Assembly: GCA_025050535.1 (NCBI GenBank)
Contig: JALBVF010000001.1
Span: 372,001-436,000 of the forward strand
DNA from: Candidatus Protistibacter heckmannii
GTDB lineage: Bacteria; Pseudomonadota; Gammaproteobacteria; Burkholderiales; Burkholderiaceae
Length of the DNA stretch: 64,000 bases
Direction: 5' to 3'
The translations under genes and the position numbers were made by a program. The notes below the pieces were generated by a model. That model was not told the origin of the DNA. It saw only the letters and a program-made list of their open reading frames with translations, and searched no databases. Within the stretch, counting starts at the first letter, position 1. Each line of letters opens with the position of its first letter. Shown one piece after another: positions 52,835 through 62,370 of this stretch.

Positions 52835-55195
52835 ATGCCCGATCTGCTCGCCAATCTCAACCCGGAACAACTCCAGGCCGTCACCCTGCCCAATATCCCC
52901 GCCCTGATCCTGGCGGGCGCGGGTTCGGGAAAGACGCGGGTGCTGACCACGCGCATCGCCTGGCTGATCCAGACGGGGCAGGTTTCGCCGGCTGGGGTGC
53001 TGGGCGTGACCTTCACTAACAAGGCCGCCAAGGAGATGATGGCGCGCCTCTCGGCCATGCTGCCGATCAACACGCGGGGCATGTGGCTGGGCACCTTCCA
53101 CGGCCTGTGCAACCGCATGCTGCGCGCGCATTTCCACGACGCCGGGCTGCCGCAATCCTTCCAGATCCTGGACACGGGCGACCAGCTCTCGGCGCTCAAG
53201 CGCCTGCTCAAGTCGCTGAACGTGGACGACGAGAAATACCCGGCCAAGAACCTGATGTACTTCATCAACAGCGCCAAGGAGCAGGGCCTGCGCCCCGGCG
53301 CGGTGGAGGCCAACGACGAATACAACCGCAAGTTCGTGGAGCTCTACGGGCTGTACCAGGAGCAGTGCCAGTGCGAGGGCGTGGTGGACTTCGCCGAACT
53401 GCTGCTGCGCTGCTACGAGCTGCTGGCGCACAACCCGCCGATCCGCGAGCACTACCAGCAGCGCTTCCGCCATATCCTGGTCGACGAATTCCAGGACACC
53501 AATCCGCTGCAGTACGCCTGGCTCAAACTGCTCTCGGGCTACGGCGTGGTGCCGGAGGACCAGGTCTCGGCCGTGTTCGCCGTGGGCGACGACGACCAGA
53601 GCATCTACGCCTTCCGTGGCGCGGATGTGGAGAACATGCGGCAGTTCGAGCGCCAGTACAAGCCCTTCCTGGTCAAGCTCGAGCAGAACTACCGCTCGCA
53701 CGGCCATATCCTCGACGCGGCCAATCTGCTGATCTCCAACAACACCCAGCGCCTGGGCAAGGAGCTACGCACCGACGCCGGCCACGGCGAGCCGCTGCGC
53801 GCCTACGAGGCGGCGAGCGACGGGCTGGAGGCGGCCTGGATCATCGACGAGATCCAGGGCCTGATCGGCCAGGGCCGGCTGCGCCGCGAGATGGCCATTC
53901 TCTACCGCAGCAACGCGCAGTCGCGGGTGATCGAGCATGCGCTGTTCTCGGCCGGCATTCCCTACCGCGTCTACGGCGGCCTGCGCTTTTTCGAGCGCGC
54001 CGAAATCAAGCATGCGCTCGCCTATCTGCGCCTGATGGACAACCCCGGCGACGACACCGCCTTCTTGCGCGTGGTGAATTTCCCGGCGCGCGGCATCGGC
54101 GCCAAGTCGCTCGAGACGCTGCAGGACCTGGCGCGCCAGCACGGCTGCTCGCTGTATTCGGGGGGGGGCTTCGTGCCGGGCAAGACGGGCGTGAACCTGG
54201 GCGCCTTCGTGTCGCTGATCGAGCGGCTGCGCTTCGAGACCGCGCAGATGAATCTGCCGGAGACGGTGGAGCACGTCGTCAAGCACAGCGGCCTGATAGA
54301 TCACTTCCTCAAAGAGCGCGAGAACCTGCAGGAACTGACCAACGCCGCGTCGGCCTTCCTCTCCGAGGAGGGCTTTCATTTCGACCAGCCGGCCTGGCGC
54401 ATCGCCGCCGTGCCGGAGCATTCGCGCGCGGCGGTCGATGCCTCAGCCATCGCCCAGGCGGCGGCCGCGGTGCAGGCCGGCGAGGCGCAGAGCGTGCAGG
54501 GCGCGCAAGGCGCCCTGGAGCTGGCGGCGACGGTCGTGGAACCCGGCCCGGTGGAAATGTCGCCGCTCTCGGCCTTCCTTTCGCATGCCTCGCTGGAGGC
54601 CGGCGACAACCAGGCCCAGGCCGGCCAGGACGCCGTGCAGATGATGACGGTGCACGCCGCCAAGGGGCTCGAGTTTCACGCGGTGTTCATCACCGGCCTG
54701 GAGCAGGGCCTGTTCCCGAATGAGAACAGCATGCTCGAAGCCGACAACCTCGAGGAGGAGCGCCGCCTGATGTACGTGGCGATCACGCGCGCCCGCGAGC
54801 GGCTCTATCTCTCCTTCGCCCAGACCCGCATGCTGCACGGTCAGACGCGCTACAACATGAAGTCGCAGTTCTTCGACGAACTGCCCGACGGCGCGGTCAA
54901 ATGGCTCACACCCAAGGGCGGAAAAAAGGCCGGCTACGGCTCGGGCTATGGCGCGGGCGGCTGGTCCTCGGGTTACACGCCGGCGCAGGTCGTGAGCGAA
55001 AGCCCGGCGCTGGAAAGCCGCCAGTCCGAAGGCGCGCGCTTCCGCGTCGGCCAGCGGGTGTTCCACTCGAAGTTCGGCGAGGGCACGGTGGTGGGGCTGG
55101 AAGGCTCTGGCGACGACGCCCGCGCGCACATCAACTTCGGCCGCCACGGCTTGAAGTGGCTGGCGCTGGCGGTGGCGAAACTGACGCCGATTTGA
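52835..55195 (+). CDS. uvrD: UvrD/PcrA-type DNA helicase
   Basis: A 786-residue superfamily 1A helicase. Motif I is ILAGAGSGKTRVLTTR (residues 25-40), motif Ia VTFTNKAAKEMMARL, motif II VDEFQDTNPLQY, motif III VGDDDQSIYAFRGA, motif V VQMMTVHAAKGLEF and motif VI EERRLMYVAITRARERLYL. It acts in nucleotide excision and mismatch repair. A G9 tract at 54160-54168 encodes an unusual Gly-Gly-Gly and the frame is kept. The C-terminus carries a Tudor-like RVGQRVFHSKFGEGTVVGLEG. It is intact. Confidence 0.94.
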   Translation: MPDLLANLNPEQLQAVTLPNIPALILAGAGSGKTRVLTTRIAWLIQTGQVSPAGVLGVTFTNKAAKEMMARLSAMLPINTRGMWLGTFHGLCNRMLRAHFHDAGLPQSFQILDTGDQLSALKRLLKSLNVDDEKYPAKNLMYFINSAKEQGLRPGAVEANDEYNRKFVELYGLYQEQCQCEGVVDFAELLLRCYELLAHNPPIREHYQQRFRHILVDEFQDTNPLQYAWLKLLSGYGVVPEDQVSAVFAVGDDDQSIYAFRGADVENMRQFERQYKPFLVKLEQNYRSHGHILDAANLLISNNTQRLGKELRTDAGHGEPLRAYEAASDGLEAAWIIDEIQGLIGQGRLRREMAILYRSNAQSRVIEHALFSAGIPYRVYGGLRFFERAEIKHALAYLRLMDNPGDDTAFLRVVNFPARGIGAKSLETLQDLARQHGCSLYSGGGFVPGKTGVNLGAFVSLIERLRFETAQMNLPETVEHVVKHSGLIDHFLKERENLQELTNAASAFLSEEGFHFDQPAWRIAAVPEHSRAAVDASAIAQAAAAVQAGEAQSVQGAQGALELAATVVEPGPVEMSPLSAFLSHASLEAGDNQAQAGQDAVQMMTVHAAKGLEFHAVFITGLEQGLFPNENSMLEADNLEEERRLMYVAITRARERLYLSFAQTRMLHGQTRYNMKSQFFDELPDGAVKWLTPKGGKKAGYGSGYGAGGWSSGYTPAQVVSESPALESRQSEGARFRVGQRVFHSKFGEGTVVGLEGSGDDARAHINFGRHGLKWLALAVAKLTPI
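54160..54168 (+). repeat. G9 homopolymer inside uvrD
   Basis: Nine consecutive G residues encode Gly-Gly-Gly in LYSGGGFVPGK, where related helicases lack a poly-Gly run. A one-base slip would truncate the repair helicase. Confidence 0.9.
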
Positions 55196-55220
55196 GTGGC
55201 GCGGGGGAGCCGGCGCAGGG

Positions 55221-56099
55221 TCAGCCGGCGCCCGGCGGAGCGGGCGGGTCCTGATCGCCGCCGCCCTGGCCGCCCGGGCCAGATGCCGCGTCGACCTGGT
55301 TGACGACGCCGTCGGCGTCCTCCACGTGATCGGCGACCGCCTCCTGGAAGCAGGACTTCCAGCTCGCATACACCGAGCAGTACATGATCGCGGTCATGAC
55401 CACGGTGTAGGGGATCAGAACCAGGGAGCCGACGTCGGAGACGTCCAACGCCTGCAGCAGCGATTCGATGAACAGCGGCAGGGCGATCAGGCACACGGCC
55501 CAGATCGACAGATAGGCCAGGAAGGCGCCGCGGTTGCGCCAGCAGGCGATCCAGCTGAAGAACAGCGCCTTGCCCGGCGGGATGCCTTCCCAGATGATGA
55601 GCAGCGGCGAGAACCATATCAGCATGACCACCGGCGTGTAGAGCACAAGGCCCACGCCCAGCGCGAAATAGAGCTGGCGGATGCCTTCGATGGTGGGCTC
55701 CTGCTGCTGCAGCACCATGGGCACCAGGGCCTGCACGTCGATCAGGCTGGTGGCGACGAGGCTCAGCACCATGACCAGCGTGGTGTGCAGCAGGCCCAGG
55801 TCGAGCAGGCGGCGCGCGGCCTGGCCGCCGTGCTTGCGGAAGGCGCTGACCAGCGTGAGCGGGCGCACGCGTTCGCCCAGGATGGTGTCGCGGCAGCCGT
55901 CCATCAGGCCGGCGAAGATGCCGGGCGCCAGGGTCAGCACCACCACCACGCCGACGATGGGGATCAGCATCGAGAGCTGGACCACCAGCAGATACAGGAA
56001 GATGAGCATCAGGAAGCCCATGGGATTGCGCTTGAACAGCCACAAGCCCTGGCGGAACCAGACGTAGCCCTGCTTGGCGGGAGATTGGATCAGGTGCAT
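55221..56099 (-). CDS. BPSS1780-family membrane protein
   Basis: A 292-residue polytopic membrane protein. It starts MHLIQSPAKQGYVWFRQGLWLFKRNPMGFL, the typical opening of the BPSS1780 family, and has about six hydrophobic segments such as IFLYLLVVQLSMLIPIVGVVVVLTLAPGIFAGLMDG and FALGVGLVLYTPVVMLIWF. The C-terminal tail is Gly/Pro/Asp-rich. The ATG at 56099 is chosen because family similarity begins there. It sits 22 bp downstream of thrB, the order seen in other Burkholderiales. The function is unknown. It is intact. Confidence 0.85.
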   Translation of the reverse strand: MHLIQSPAKQGYVWFRQGLWLFKRNPMGFLMLIFLYLLVVQLSMLIPIVGVVVVLTLAPGIFAGLMDGCRDTILGERVRPLTLVSAFRKHGGQAARRLLDLGLLHTTLVMVLSLVATSLIDVQALVPMVLQQQEPTIEGIRQLYFALGVGLVLYTPVVMLIWFSPLLIIWEGIPPGKALFFSWIACWRNRGAFLAYLSIWAVCLIALPLFIESLLQALDVSDVGSLVLIPYTVVMTAIMYCSVYASWKSCFQEAVADHVEDADGVVNQVDAASGPGGQGGGDQDPPAPPGAG

Positions 56100-56121
56100 G
56101 GCGCGATTGTGCCCGATTGCC

Positions 56122-57108
56122 TCAGGCCTTGAGCCAGGGCGGGGGCGCCTCGACGCGCAGGCGCAGGATGCGCTCGAAATGCGCGGGATCGTGGGCCTCG
56201 AGCAGTTCGGCGCTGCGCGGCAGGCGGAAATCCCACAGCCGTGAGATCCAGAACCGCAGCGCGGCGGCGCGCAGCATCGGCGCCCAGCTCTGCTCCTCGT
56301 CGGGGCAGAACAGGCGGACCTGGTGGTAGGCGCGCAGCAGCGCGCCGGTGCGCTCCGCATCGAGCGCGCCGGTGTCCAGGTCCACGCACCAGTCGTTCAC
56401 CGCCACGGCGATGTCGAACAGCCATTTGTCCGAGCCGGCGAAGTAGAAATCGAAGAAGCCGCCGAGCTTGTCGCGGCCGTTCTCGCTGGTGAAGAGGGCG
56501 TTGTCGCGGAACAGGTCGCAGTGGCTGGGGCCGTAGGGCAGGCCTTCATAGGCGGGGCTGGAGAAGAAATCTTCCTGGAACTGCATTTCCTCCTGGAGCA
56601 GCATGGCCTGGTCGGGCTGGAGGAAGGGTAGGATCTGGGGCACGGTCTCGCTCCACCAGGGCAGGCTGCGCAGATTGGGCTGGCGGCGCGTGTAGCTGCT
56701 GCCAGCCAGGTGCATTCGGGCCATGTAGGCGCCCACCTCGGCGCAATGCCAGGCGCTGGGCTGTGGCACCCAGGTGCCGGGTAGGCGGGTGACGATGCAG
56801 GCGGGCTTGCCCTTGAGCGGGCGCAGGATTTCGCCGTCGCGGCCCGGGATGGGGGCGGGCACCGGCACGCCGTGCTTGGACAGATGTTCCATCAGGTACA
56901 GATAGAAGGGCAGCTGCTGGAATTCGAGCCGCTCGAAGAGCGTGAGCACGTATTCCCCGGCCGCGCCGTCCTTGCGGCGGGTGCTGAGGAAGAAGTTCGT
57001 GTTTTCTATGCCGGAGGTGATGCCGCGGAAGTCGACGGCTTCGCCGATATCGAATTCAGTCAGCCAGGCTTGCAGCTCGTCGAGCGTTACAGATGTGAAT
57101 ACTGCCAT
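56122..57108 (-). CDS. thrB: Homoserine kinase, aminoglycoside-phosphotransferase fold
   Basis: A 328-residue type II ThrB, unrelated to the GHMP-type ThrB of E. coli. It begins [40 protein letters not shown]. The catalytic loop is [15 protein letters not shown] and the metal-binding Asp is in [25 protein letters not shown]. It phosphorylates homoserine in threonine synthesis. It lies 12 bp downstream of the DUF2782 gene. It is intact. Confidence 0.93.
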   Translation of the reverse strand: MAVFTSVTLDELQAWLTEFDIGEAVDFRGITSGIENTNFFLSTRRKDGAAGEYVLTLFERLEFQQLPFYLYLMEHLSKHGVPVPAPIPGRDGEILRPLKGKPACIVTRLPGTWVPQPSAWHCAEVGAYMARMHLAGSSYTRRQPNLRSLPWWSETVPQILPFLQPDQAMLLQEEMQFQEDFFSSPAYEGLPYGPSHCDLFRDNALFTSENGRDKLGGFFDFYFAGSDKWLFDIAVAVNDWCVDLDTGALDAERTGALLRAYHQVRLFCPDEEQSWAPMLRAAALRFWISRLWDFRLPRSAELLEAHDPAHFERILRLRVEAPPPWLKA

Positions 57109-57120
57109 GTACCAGGGTTG

Positions 57121-57507
57121 TCAGAAGCCGAGAATCTTGACAGAAGGCACGCGGTTGACATCGCTGTCGCGGATCTTCGGGGTACTGTCCGCCGGCGCGC
57201 TCATCTGGTAACTCGTGCCCATGCCGCTCTTGACGTCGATTTCGACGGGCTTGTCTTTGTCGCGGTATTCGCGGATCTCGGTGCCAGTCTTTTCGCGGAG
57301 TTCGAAGGCGGGTTGGCGCTCGACCCGGGTGCCGCCCTGCTGCGTGGCGACGGCTGGCCGGTTGATCTGCTTGAGATCGGGTAGATCGAGGTCGGAGGTG
57401 GGCTGGGCGGCCTTGCCCACGGCGTTCTGGGCGTTGATGGCGGCGGCCGAAACGAGGAGCAGTGCGGCCAAGGCGGCGCGGCTGATCAGCTTGTGCGGGT
57501 GTTGCAT
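57121..57507 (-). CDS. DUF2782 family exported protein
   Basis: A 128-residue protein with a signal peptide (LISRAALAALLLVSAAAINAQ) and a C-terminal family segment IREYRDKDKPVEIDVKSGMGTSYQMS. DUF2782 proteins are periplasmic and of unknown function, commonly found between polA and thrB in betaproteobacteria as here. The stop is 12 bp before thrB, so it is probably the first gene of a DUF2782-thrB-BPSS1780 unit. It is intact. Confidence 0.87.
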   Translation of the reverse strand: MQHPHKLISRAALAALLLVSAAAINAQNAVGKAAQPTSDLDLPDLKQINRPAVATQQGGTRVERQPAFELREKTGTEIREYRDKDKPVEIDVKSGMGTSYQMSAPADSTPKIRDSDVNRVPSVKILGF

Positions 57508-57680
57508 GACGCTCTCCAGTTTGCGGTGGCTCCGGTCATGCGGGGCATGCGGCGGCAGAGTGTGGATTTTAGCAGCCCCGTCCGGATGGCTAGTACCACA
57601 TTAATTCTATTCATAATCGGGCCGGTGTCCGGGGGACGGCGCACATAGCCTCTGGGGCTGTGCGCGCCGCGCGCGCCGGT

Positions 57681-58409
57681 TCAGAGGTAGAAGCTGTTTT
57701 CCTGCGGCGCGGGGGCGTCGGGATCGACGCCTTCGTAGTAGCTGAGCACGGCGGCCAGGGCCTCCTCGGGCGTGTCGACCAGGGCGAGCAGGTGCAGGTC
57801 CTCGGGCGAGATCGTGCCGCGTGCGAGCATCTGCTCGCGGATCCAGTCGATGAGACCTTGCCAGAAGGTTTTGTCGACTAGCACGATGGACACCTTGCGC
57901 GACTTGCCGGTCTGCACAAGGGGCATGACTTCGCCGAGTTCGTCGAGCGTGCCGAAGCCGCCGGGCATGACGACGAAGGCGTCCGAATTCTTCACGAAGG
58001 CGACCTTGCGCGCGAAGAAATGCCGGAAGCGCATCGCGATGTCCTGGTACAGGTTGGCGCGCTGCTCGTGGGGCAGTTCGATGTTCAGGCCCACGCTTGC
58101 GGAGCGGCTGGCGAAGGCTCCCTTGTTGGCCGCTTTCATCAGACCGCCGCCGCCGGAGATAACGGCGAAGCCGGCGTCGGAGAACAGACGGCCGATTTTT
58201 TCGATGGCGATGTATTCGGCGGAGTCCGGCGCGAAGCGCGCGCCGCCGTAGATGGAGATGGCGAGCCGAAGCTCCGAGAGGTGCTCGGTGGCCTCGATAA
58301 ACTCTGCCATAATCGTGGGAATCTGCCACGAGGCGCGAGCCTTCTTCGCCGTCGCCCGCTCTTTATCCGAAATGGCCCGCAGTCCGGGGATCACTTTCCG
58401 TTCATTCAT
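57681..58409 (-). CDS. LOG-family nucleoside monophosphate phosphoribohydrolase
   Basis: A 242-residue Rossmann-like protein of the TIGR00730/LOG family. The signature PGGFGTLDELGEV and the upstream SISGGGGLMKAANKGA-like segment, read here as VISGGGGLMKAANKGA, are present. Enzymes of this family release free base from nucleoside 5'-monophosphates. The start at 58409 (MNERKVIPGLRAISD) gives a longer N-terminus than the shortest family members. It is divergent from polA with 15 bp between start codons. It is intact. Confidence 0.88.
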   Translation of the reverse strand: MNERKVIPGLRAISDKERATAKKARASWQIPTIMAEFIEATEHLSELRLAISIYGGARFAPDSAEYIAIEKIGRLFSDAGFAVISGGGGLMKAANKGAFASRSASVGLNIELPHEQRANLYQDIAMRFRHFFARKVAFVKNSDAFVVMPGGFGTLDELGEVMPLVQTGKSRKVSIVLVDKTFWQGLIDWIREQMLARGTISPEDLHLLALVDTPEEALAAVLSYYEGVDPDAPAPQENSFYL

Positions 58410-58424
58410 TTTTCTTGTTTCGAC

Positions 58425-61274
58425 ATGACCGAGGCTTCCGACTCCACCACCAAATTCGCGGCCAGGCCGGCCGCAAAACCGGCCGCCTTCCAGCTTCCGA
58501 CCTCCAACCCGCCGGAAGCCACCCTGCTGCTGGTGGACGGCTCCAGCTATCTGTACCGCGCGTTCCACGCGCTGCCCGACCTGCGCAATGGAGAAGGCCA
58601 GCCCACGGGCGCCCTCTACGGCATGATCAACATGATGCGCAAGCTGCGCCAGGACGTGCCGGCCAAGTATATCGCCTGCGTATTCGACGCGCGCGGCAAA
58701 ACCTTCCGCGACGACATCTATCCCGACTACAAGGGCCATCGCCCGTCGATGCCCGAGGACCTCGCGGCGCAGATCGAGCCGATCCACCGCGCGGTGGCGG
58801 CGCTGGGCTGGCCAGTGGTGAGCGTCGAGGGTGTGGAGGCCGACGACGTGATCGGCACGCTGGTCGCGCGCGCGTGCGCCGAGGGCATCCACACGGTGGT
58901 GTCCACCAGCGACAAGGACCTCGCGCAGCTGGTGAACGAGCGGGTCACCCTGGTCAACACGATGAGCAACGAGATGCTCGATCCGCCCGGGGTGCTGGCG
59001 AAGTTCGGCGTGCCGCCCGATCGCATCCTCGATTACCTGACCCTGATCGGCGACGCCGTGGACAACGTGCCCGGCGTGGAGAAGGTGGGGCCGAAGACGG
59101 CGGTGAAGTGGCTGAGCGAATACGGCTCGCTCGCCGGCGTGGTGGAGAACGCGGCGAACATCAAGGGCGTGGCCGGCGACAACCTGCGCAAGGCGCTGGA
59201 CTGGCTGCCCACGGGCCAGAAGCTGCTGACGGTGGTGACCGACTGCACGCTCGAGCCGCACGTTGACGGCTGGCCCAGCCTGGAAGGCCGCGCCGAGGAC
59301 AAGGCCGAGCTGGCCGAGCTCTATCTCCGCTACGGCTTCAAGACCTGGCTGCGCGACCTCACCGGCGAGCAGATCAACAGTTCCCCGCGCGGCGCGGCGG
59401 CGGGCCAGGAGCAGTCCGGCCTGTTCGATGCGCCGACGCTGCAGCCCGATCTGGACCAGCCGAAGATCGAGCGCCGCTACGACACCGTGCTCACCCAGAC
59501 GCAGCTCGACACCTGGCTGAGCATCGTCGACACCGCCGGCCTCGTCTGCTTCGACACCGAGACCACTTCGCTGGATCCGCTGCAGGCGCGCATCGTCGGC
59601 CTGTCGTTCTCGGTGGAGGCGGGCAAGGCCTGCTATATCCCGCTGGCCCACAAGGGCCCCGGCGTGGAGGACCAGCTCGACCGTGAGATGGTGCTCGCGA
59701 AGTTCAAGCCCTGGCTGGAGAACCCGGCCAAGCGCAAGGTTGGGCAGAACCTGAAGTACGACGCCCACGTGCTCGCCAACCACGGCATCTTCATGCGCGG
59801 CATCGCCCACGACACGCTGCTGCAGTCCTATGTGCTGGAGTCGCACCGCAGCCACGACATGGACAGCATGGCGCAGCGCCACTTGAACGAGACGACGATC
59901 AAGTTCGAGGACGTCTGCGGCAAGGGCGCGAGCCAGATCGGCTTCGATCAGGTGGACATCGAGCGCGCCACCGAATATTCGGCTGAGGACGCCGACATCG
60001 CCCTGCGGCTGCATGAATTCCTCTGGCCGCAGATCGACAAGGCCCAGGGCCTGCGCAAGGTCTACGCCGACATCGAGCTGCCGGTCTCCACGGTGCTGTT
60101 CAAGATCGAGCGCAACGGCGTGCTGATCAACGCTGGCCGCCTCGCGCGCCAGAGCGCGGAGCTGGGCGCGCGGCTGATGGAGCTGGAGAAGCAGGCCTAC
60201 GAGCTGGCCGGCCAGCCTTTCAACCTTAATTCGCCCAAGCAGCTCGGCGAAATCCTCTTCGTGCAGCAGAAGCTGCCGGCGGTGAAGAAGACCGCCAGCG
60301 GCGCGCCCTCCACCGACGAGGAAGTGCTGCAGAAGCTCGCCGAGGACTATCCGCTGCCCAAGCTGCTGCTCGACTACCGGGGCCTGGCCAAGCTCAAGTC
60401 CACCTACACCGACAAGCTGCCGAAGATGGTCAACGCCGAGACCGGCCGCGTGCACACCAACTACGCGCAGGCGGTGGCGGTGACCGGCCGGCTGGCCTCG
60501 AACGATCCGAACCTGCAGAACATCCCCGTGCGCACCGAGGAGGGCCGCCGCATCCGCGAGGCCTTTATCGCGCCGGAGGGCAGCTTCATCGTCTCGGCCG
60601 ACTATTCACAGATCGAGCTGCGCATCATGGCCCACCTCTCCGACGATCCCGGCCTGCTCAAGGCCTTCGCCGCCGGCGAGGACATCCACCGCGCTACGTC
60701 CGCCGAGGTCTTCGGCGTGGCGCTCGACGCGGTGAGCAGCGAGCAGCGGCGCTTCGCCAAGGTGATCAACTTCGGGCTGATCTACGGCATGAGCGCCTTC
60801 GGCCTGGCGTCGAACCTGGGCATCGAGCGCTCGGCCGCGCAAAGTTATATCGACACCTATTTCGCGCGCTATCCGGGCGTGGCCCGCTACATGGAAAACA
60901 CCCGCGCGGCGGCGCGCGCCAACGGCCACGTGGAGACCGTCTTCGGCCGCCGCCTCTGGCTGCCCGAGATCAACAGCCCGAACGGCCCGCGCCGCCAGGG
61001 CGCCGAGCGCGCCGCGATCAACGCGCCGATGCAGGGCACGTCGGCGGACCTGATCAAGCTGGCGATGATCGCGGTGCAGGGCTGGCTGGAGACCGACGGC
61101 CTGCGCAGCAAGCTGATCATGCAGGTGCACGATGAACTGGTGCTGGAGGTTCCGCAGGCCGAGCTGGAGCTGCTCAAGCGCCGGTTGCCGGAGCTGATGA
61201 GCCTGGTGGCGCAGCTCAAGGTGCCGCTGGTGGCAGAGGTGGGGGTGGGCGTGAACTGGGAAGAAGCGCACTGA
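58425..61274 (+). CDS. polA: DNA polymerase I
   Basis: A 949-residue enzyme with three domains. The 5' nuclease includes LLLVDGSSYLYRAFHALPDL, DDIYPDYKGHRPSMP and DDVIGTLVARA. The 3'-5' exonuclease has CFDTETTSLDPLQARIVGLSF with the DEDD acidic residues retained. The polymerase has motif A VSADYSQIELRIMAHLS, motif B RRFAKVINFGLIYGMSAFG and motif C MQVHDELVLEV. It fills gaps and removes RNA primers. No strong ribosome-binding site is seen before the ATG at 58425. It is intact. Confidence 0.96.
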   Translation: MTEASDSTTKFAARPAAKPAAFQLPTSNPPEATLLLVDGSSYLYRAFHALPDLRNGEGQPTGALYGMINMMRKLRQDVPAKYIACVFDARGKTFRDDIYPDYKGHRPSMPEDLAAQIEPIHRAVAALGWPVVSVEGVEADDVIGTLVARACAEGIHTVVSTSDKDLAQLVNERVTLVNTMSNEMLDPPGVLAKFGVPPDRILDYLTLIGDAVDNVPGVEKVGPKTAVKWLSEYGSLAGVVENAANIKGVAGDNLRKALDWLPTGQKLLTVVTDCTLEPHVDGWPSLEGRAEDKAELAELYLRYGFKTWLRDLTGEQINSSPRGAAAGQEQSGLFDAPTLQPDLDQPKIERRYDTVLTQTQLDTWLSIVDTAGLVCFDTETTSLDPLQARIVGLSFSVEAGKACYIPLAHKGPGVEDQLDREMVLAKFKPWLENPAKRKVGQNLKYDAHVLANHGIFMRGIAHDTLLQSYVLESHRSHDMDSMAQRHLNETTIKFEDVCGKGASQIGFDQVDIERATEYSAEDADIALRLHEFLWPQIDKAQGLRKVYADIELPVSTVLFKIERNGVLINAGRLARQSAELGARLMELEKQAYELAGQPFNLNSPKQLGEILFVQQKLPAVKKTASGAPSTDEEVLQKLAEDYPLPKLLLDYRGLAKLKSTYTDKLPKMVNAETGRVHTNYAQAVAVTGRLASNDPNLQNIPVRTEEGRRIREAFIAPEGSFIVSADYSQIELRIMAHLSDDPGLLKAFAAGEDIHRATSAEVFGVALDAVSSEQRRFAKVINFGLIYGMSAFGLASNLGIERSAAQSYIDTYFARYPGVARYMENTRAAARANGHVETVFGRRLWLPEINSPNGPRRQGAERAAINAPMQGTSADLIKLAMIAVQGWLETDGLRSKLIMQVHDELVLEVPQAELELLKRRLPELMSLVAQLKVPLVAEVGVGVNWEEAH

Positions 61275-61473
61275 GGGCTCATTGAAGGTACATCGAAGGC
61301 GCATTGATCCCGAAGCCGCCGGCCCGCCGCGCTAGCCCGATGCAATTGGTCCGAGCTGCCCCCGGGTTTTCAGCAGATTTGCCGGAAATGCAGTAAATTC
61401 GCGGCCTTGAATCACTTCGCGGCGGCACTCCCGCCACGAGTTTTTTCCCCGAAAACATATTGAGGAGCCGAGC

Positions 61474-62367
61474 ATGAGCACTGTCGTCCCCGAAGTCGAT
61501 TCCCTCGCACCAGCCACCGGCCTGAGCCAGGGCGGCCGCCGCGAATTCGTGCGCACGGCGCTGGGCTCGGCCCTGGCCGCCGCGGTGCTGCCGGCCTCCG
61601 CCCAGACCATCAAGACGGATTTCACGGGCCTGATCGCCGGCGAGCAGACCGTGCCGGCCGGCGACATCCAGATGCCGGTCTACGTCGCCCGGCCGGAGAA
61701 GGCCGCGGGCAAGCTGCCCGTGGTGCTGGTGATCAGCGAGATCTTCGGCGTGCACGAACACATCGCCGACGTGGCGCGCCGCTTCGCCAAGCAAGGCTAT
61801 CTGGCGATCGCGCCCGAGCTGTTTATCCGCGAGGGCGATCCGAGCGCTTACGGCACCATCGCTGAGCTGCTCGAGAAGGTGGTCAACAAGGTGCCCGATC
61901 CGCAGGTGCTGAAGGATCTGGACGCGACCGTGGCCTGGGCCGTGGCCAATGGCGGCGACACCTCGCGCCTGGGCATCACGGGCTTCTGCTGGGGCGGCCG
62001 CCAGACCTGGCTCTACACGGCGCAGAACAAAGCGGTGAAGGCTTGCGTGGCCTGGTACGGCCGCCTGGTGGGCAAGAACGACGCGCTCTCGCTGGTCAAC
62101 CCGATCGACGTCGACGGCAAGCTCAACGCGCCGATGCTGAGCCTCTATGGCGGCCAGGACACGGGCATCCCGCTGGACACGGTGGAGAAGATGAAGGCCG
62201 CGCTGGCCGCCGCCGGCAACCCGGCTTCCAAGGCTTCGCAGTTCGTCGTCTATCCGAACGCCCAGCACGCGTTCAACGCCGACTACCGGCCCAGCTACGA
62301 GGAGGCTTCGGCCAAGGACGGCTGGACCAAGTGCCTGGCCTGGTTCAAGGACCACGGAGTCAAATAA
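61474..62367 (+). CDS. Dienelactone hydrolase-family protein with Tat signal
   Basis: A 297-residue protein. The N-terminus has a twin-arginine motif (GGRREFVRTALGSALAAAVLPASA), so it is probably exported folded. The DLH triad is visible: Cys in GITGFCWGGRQTW, Asp in LYGGQDTGIP, His in YPNAQHAFNADYRPSY. Family members hydrolyse dienelactones or other esters; the substrate here is unknown. A 200-bp leader separates it from polA. The next gene starts 3 bp after its stop. It is intact. Confidence 0.9.
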   Translation: MSTVVPEVDSLAPATGLSQGGRREFVRTALGSALAAAVLPASAQTIKTDFTGLIAGEQTVPAGDIQMPVYVARPEKAAGKLPVVLVISEIFGVHEHIADVARRFAKQGYLAIAPELFIREGDPSAYGTIAELLEKVVNKVPDPQVLKDLDATVAWAVANGGDTSRLGITGFCWGGRQTWLYTAQNKAVKACVAWYGRLVGKNDALSLVNPIDVDGKLNAPMLSLYGGQDTGIPLDTVEKMKAALAAAGNPASKASQFVVYPNAQHAFNADYRPSYEEASAKDGWTKCLAWFKDHGVK

Positions 62368-62370
62368 GCC

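Noticed and set aside
57681-60455. A 924-codon minus-strand frame crossing polA and the LOG gene
   Set aside because: Most of it is antisense to polA with Arg/Ala/Gly-rich shadow composition; only the segment from 58409 down is a real gene.
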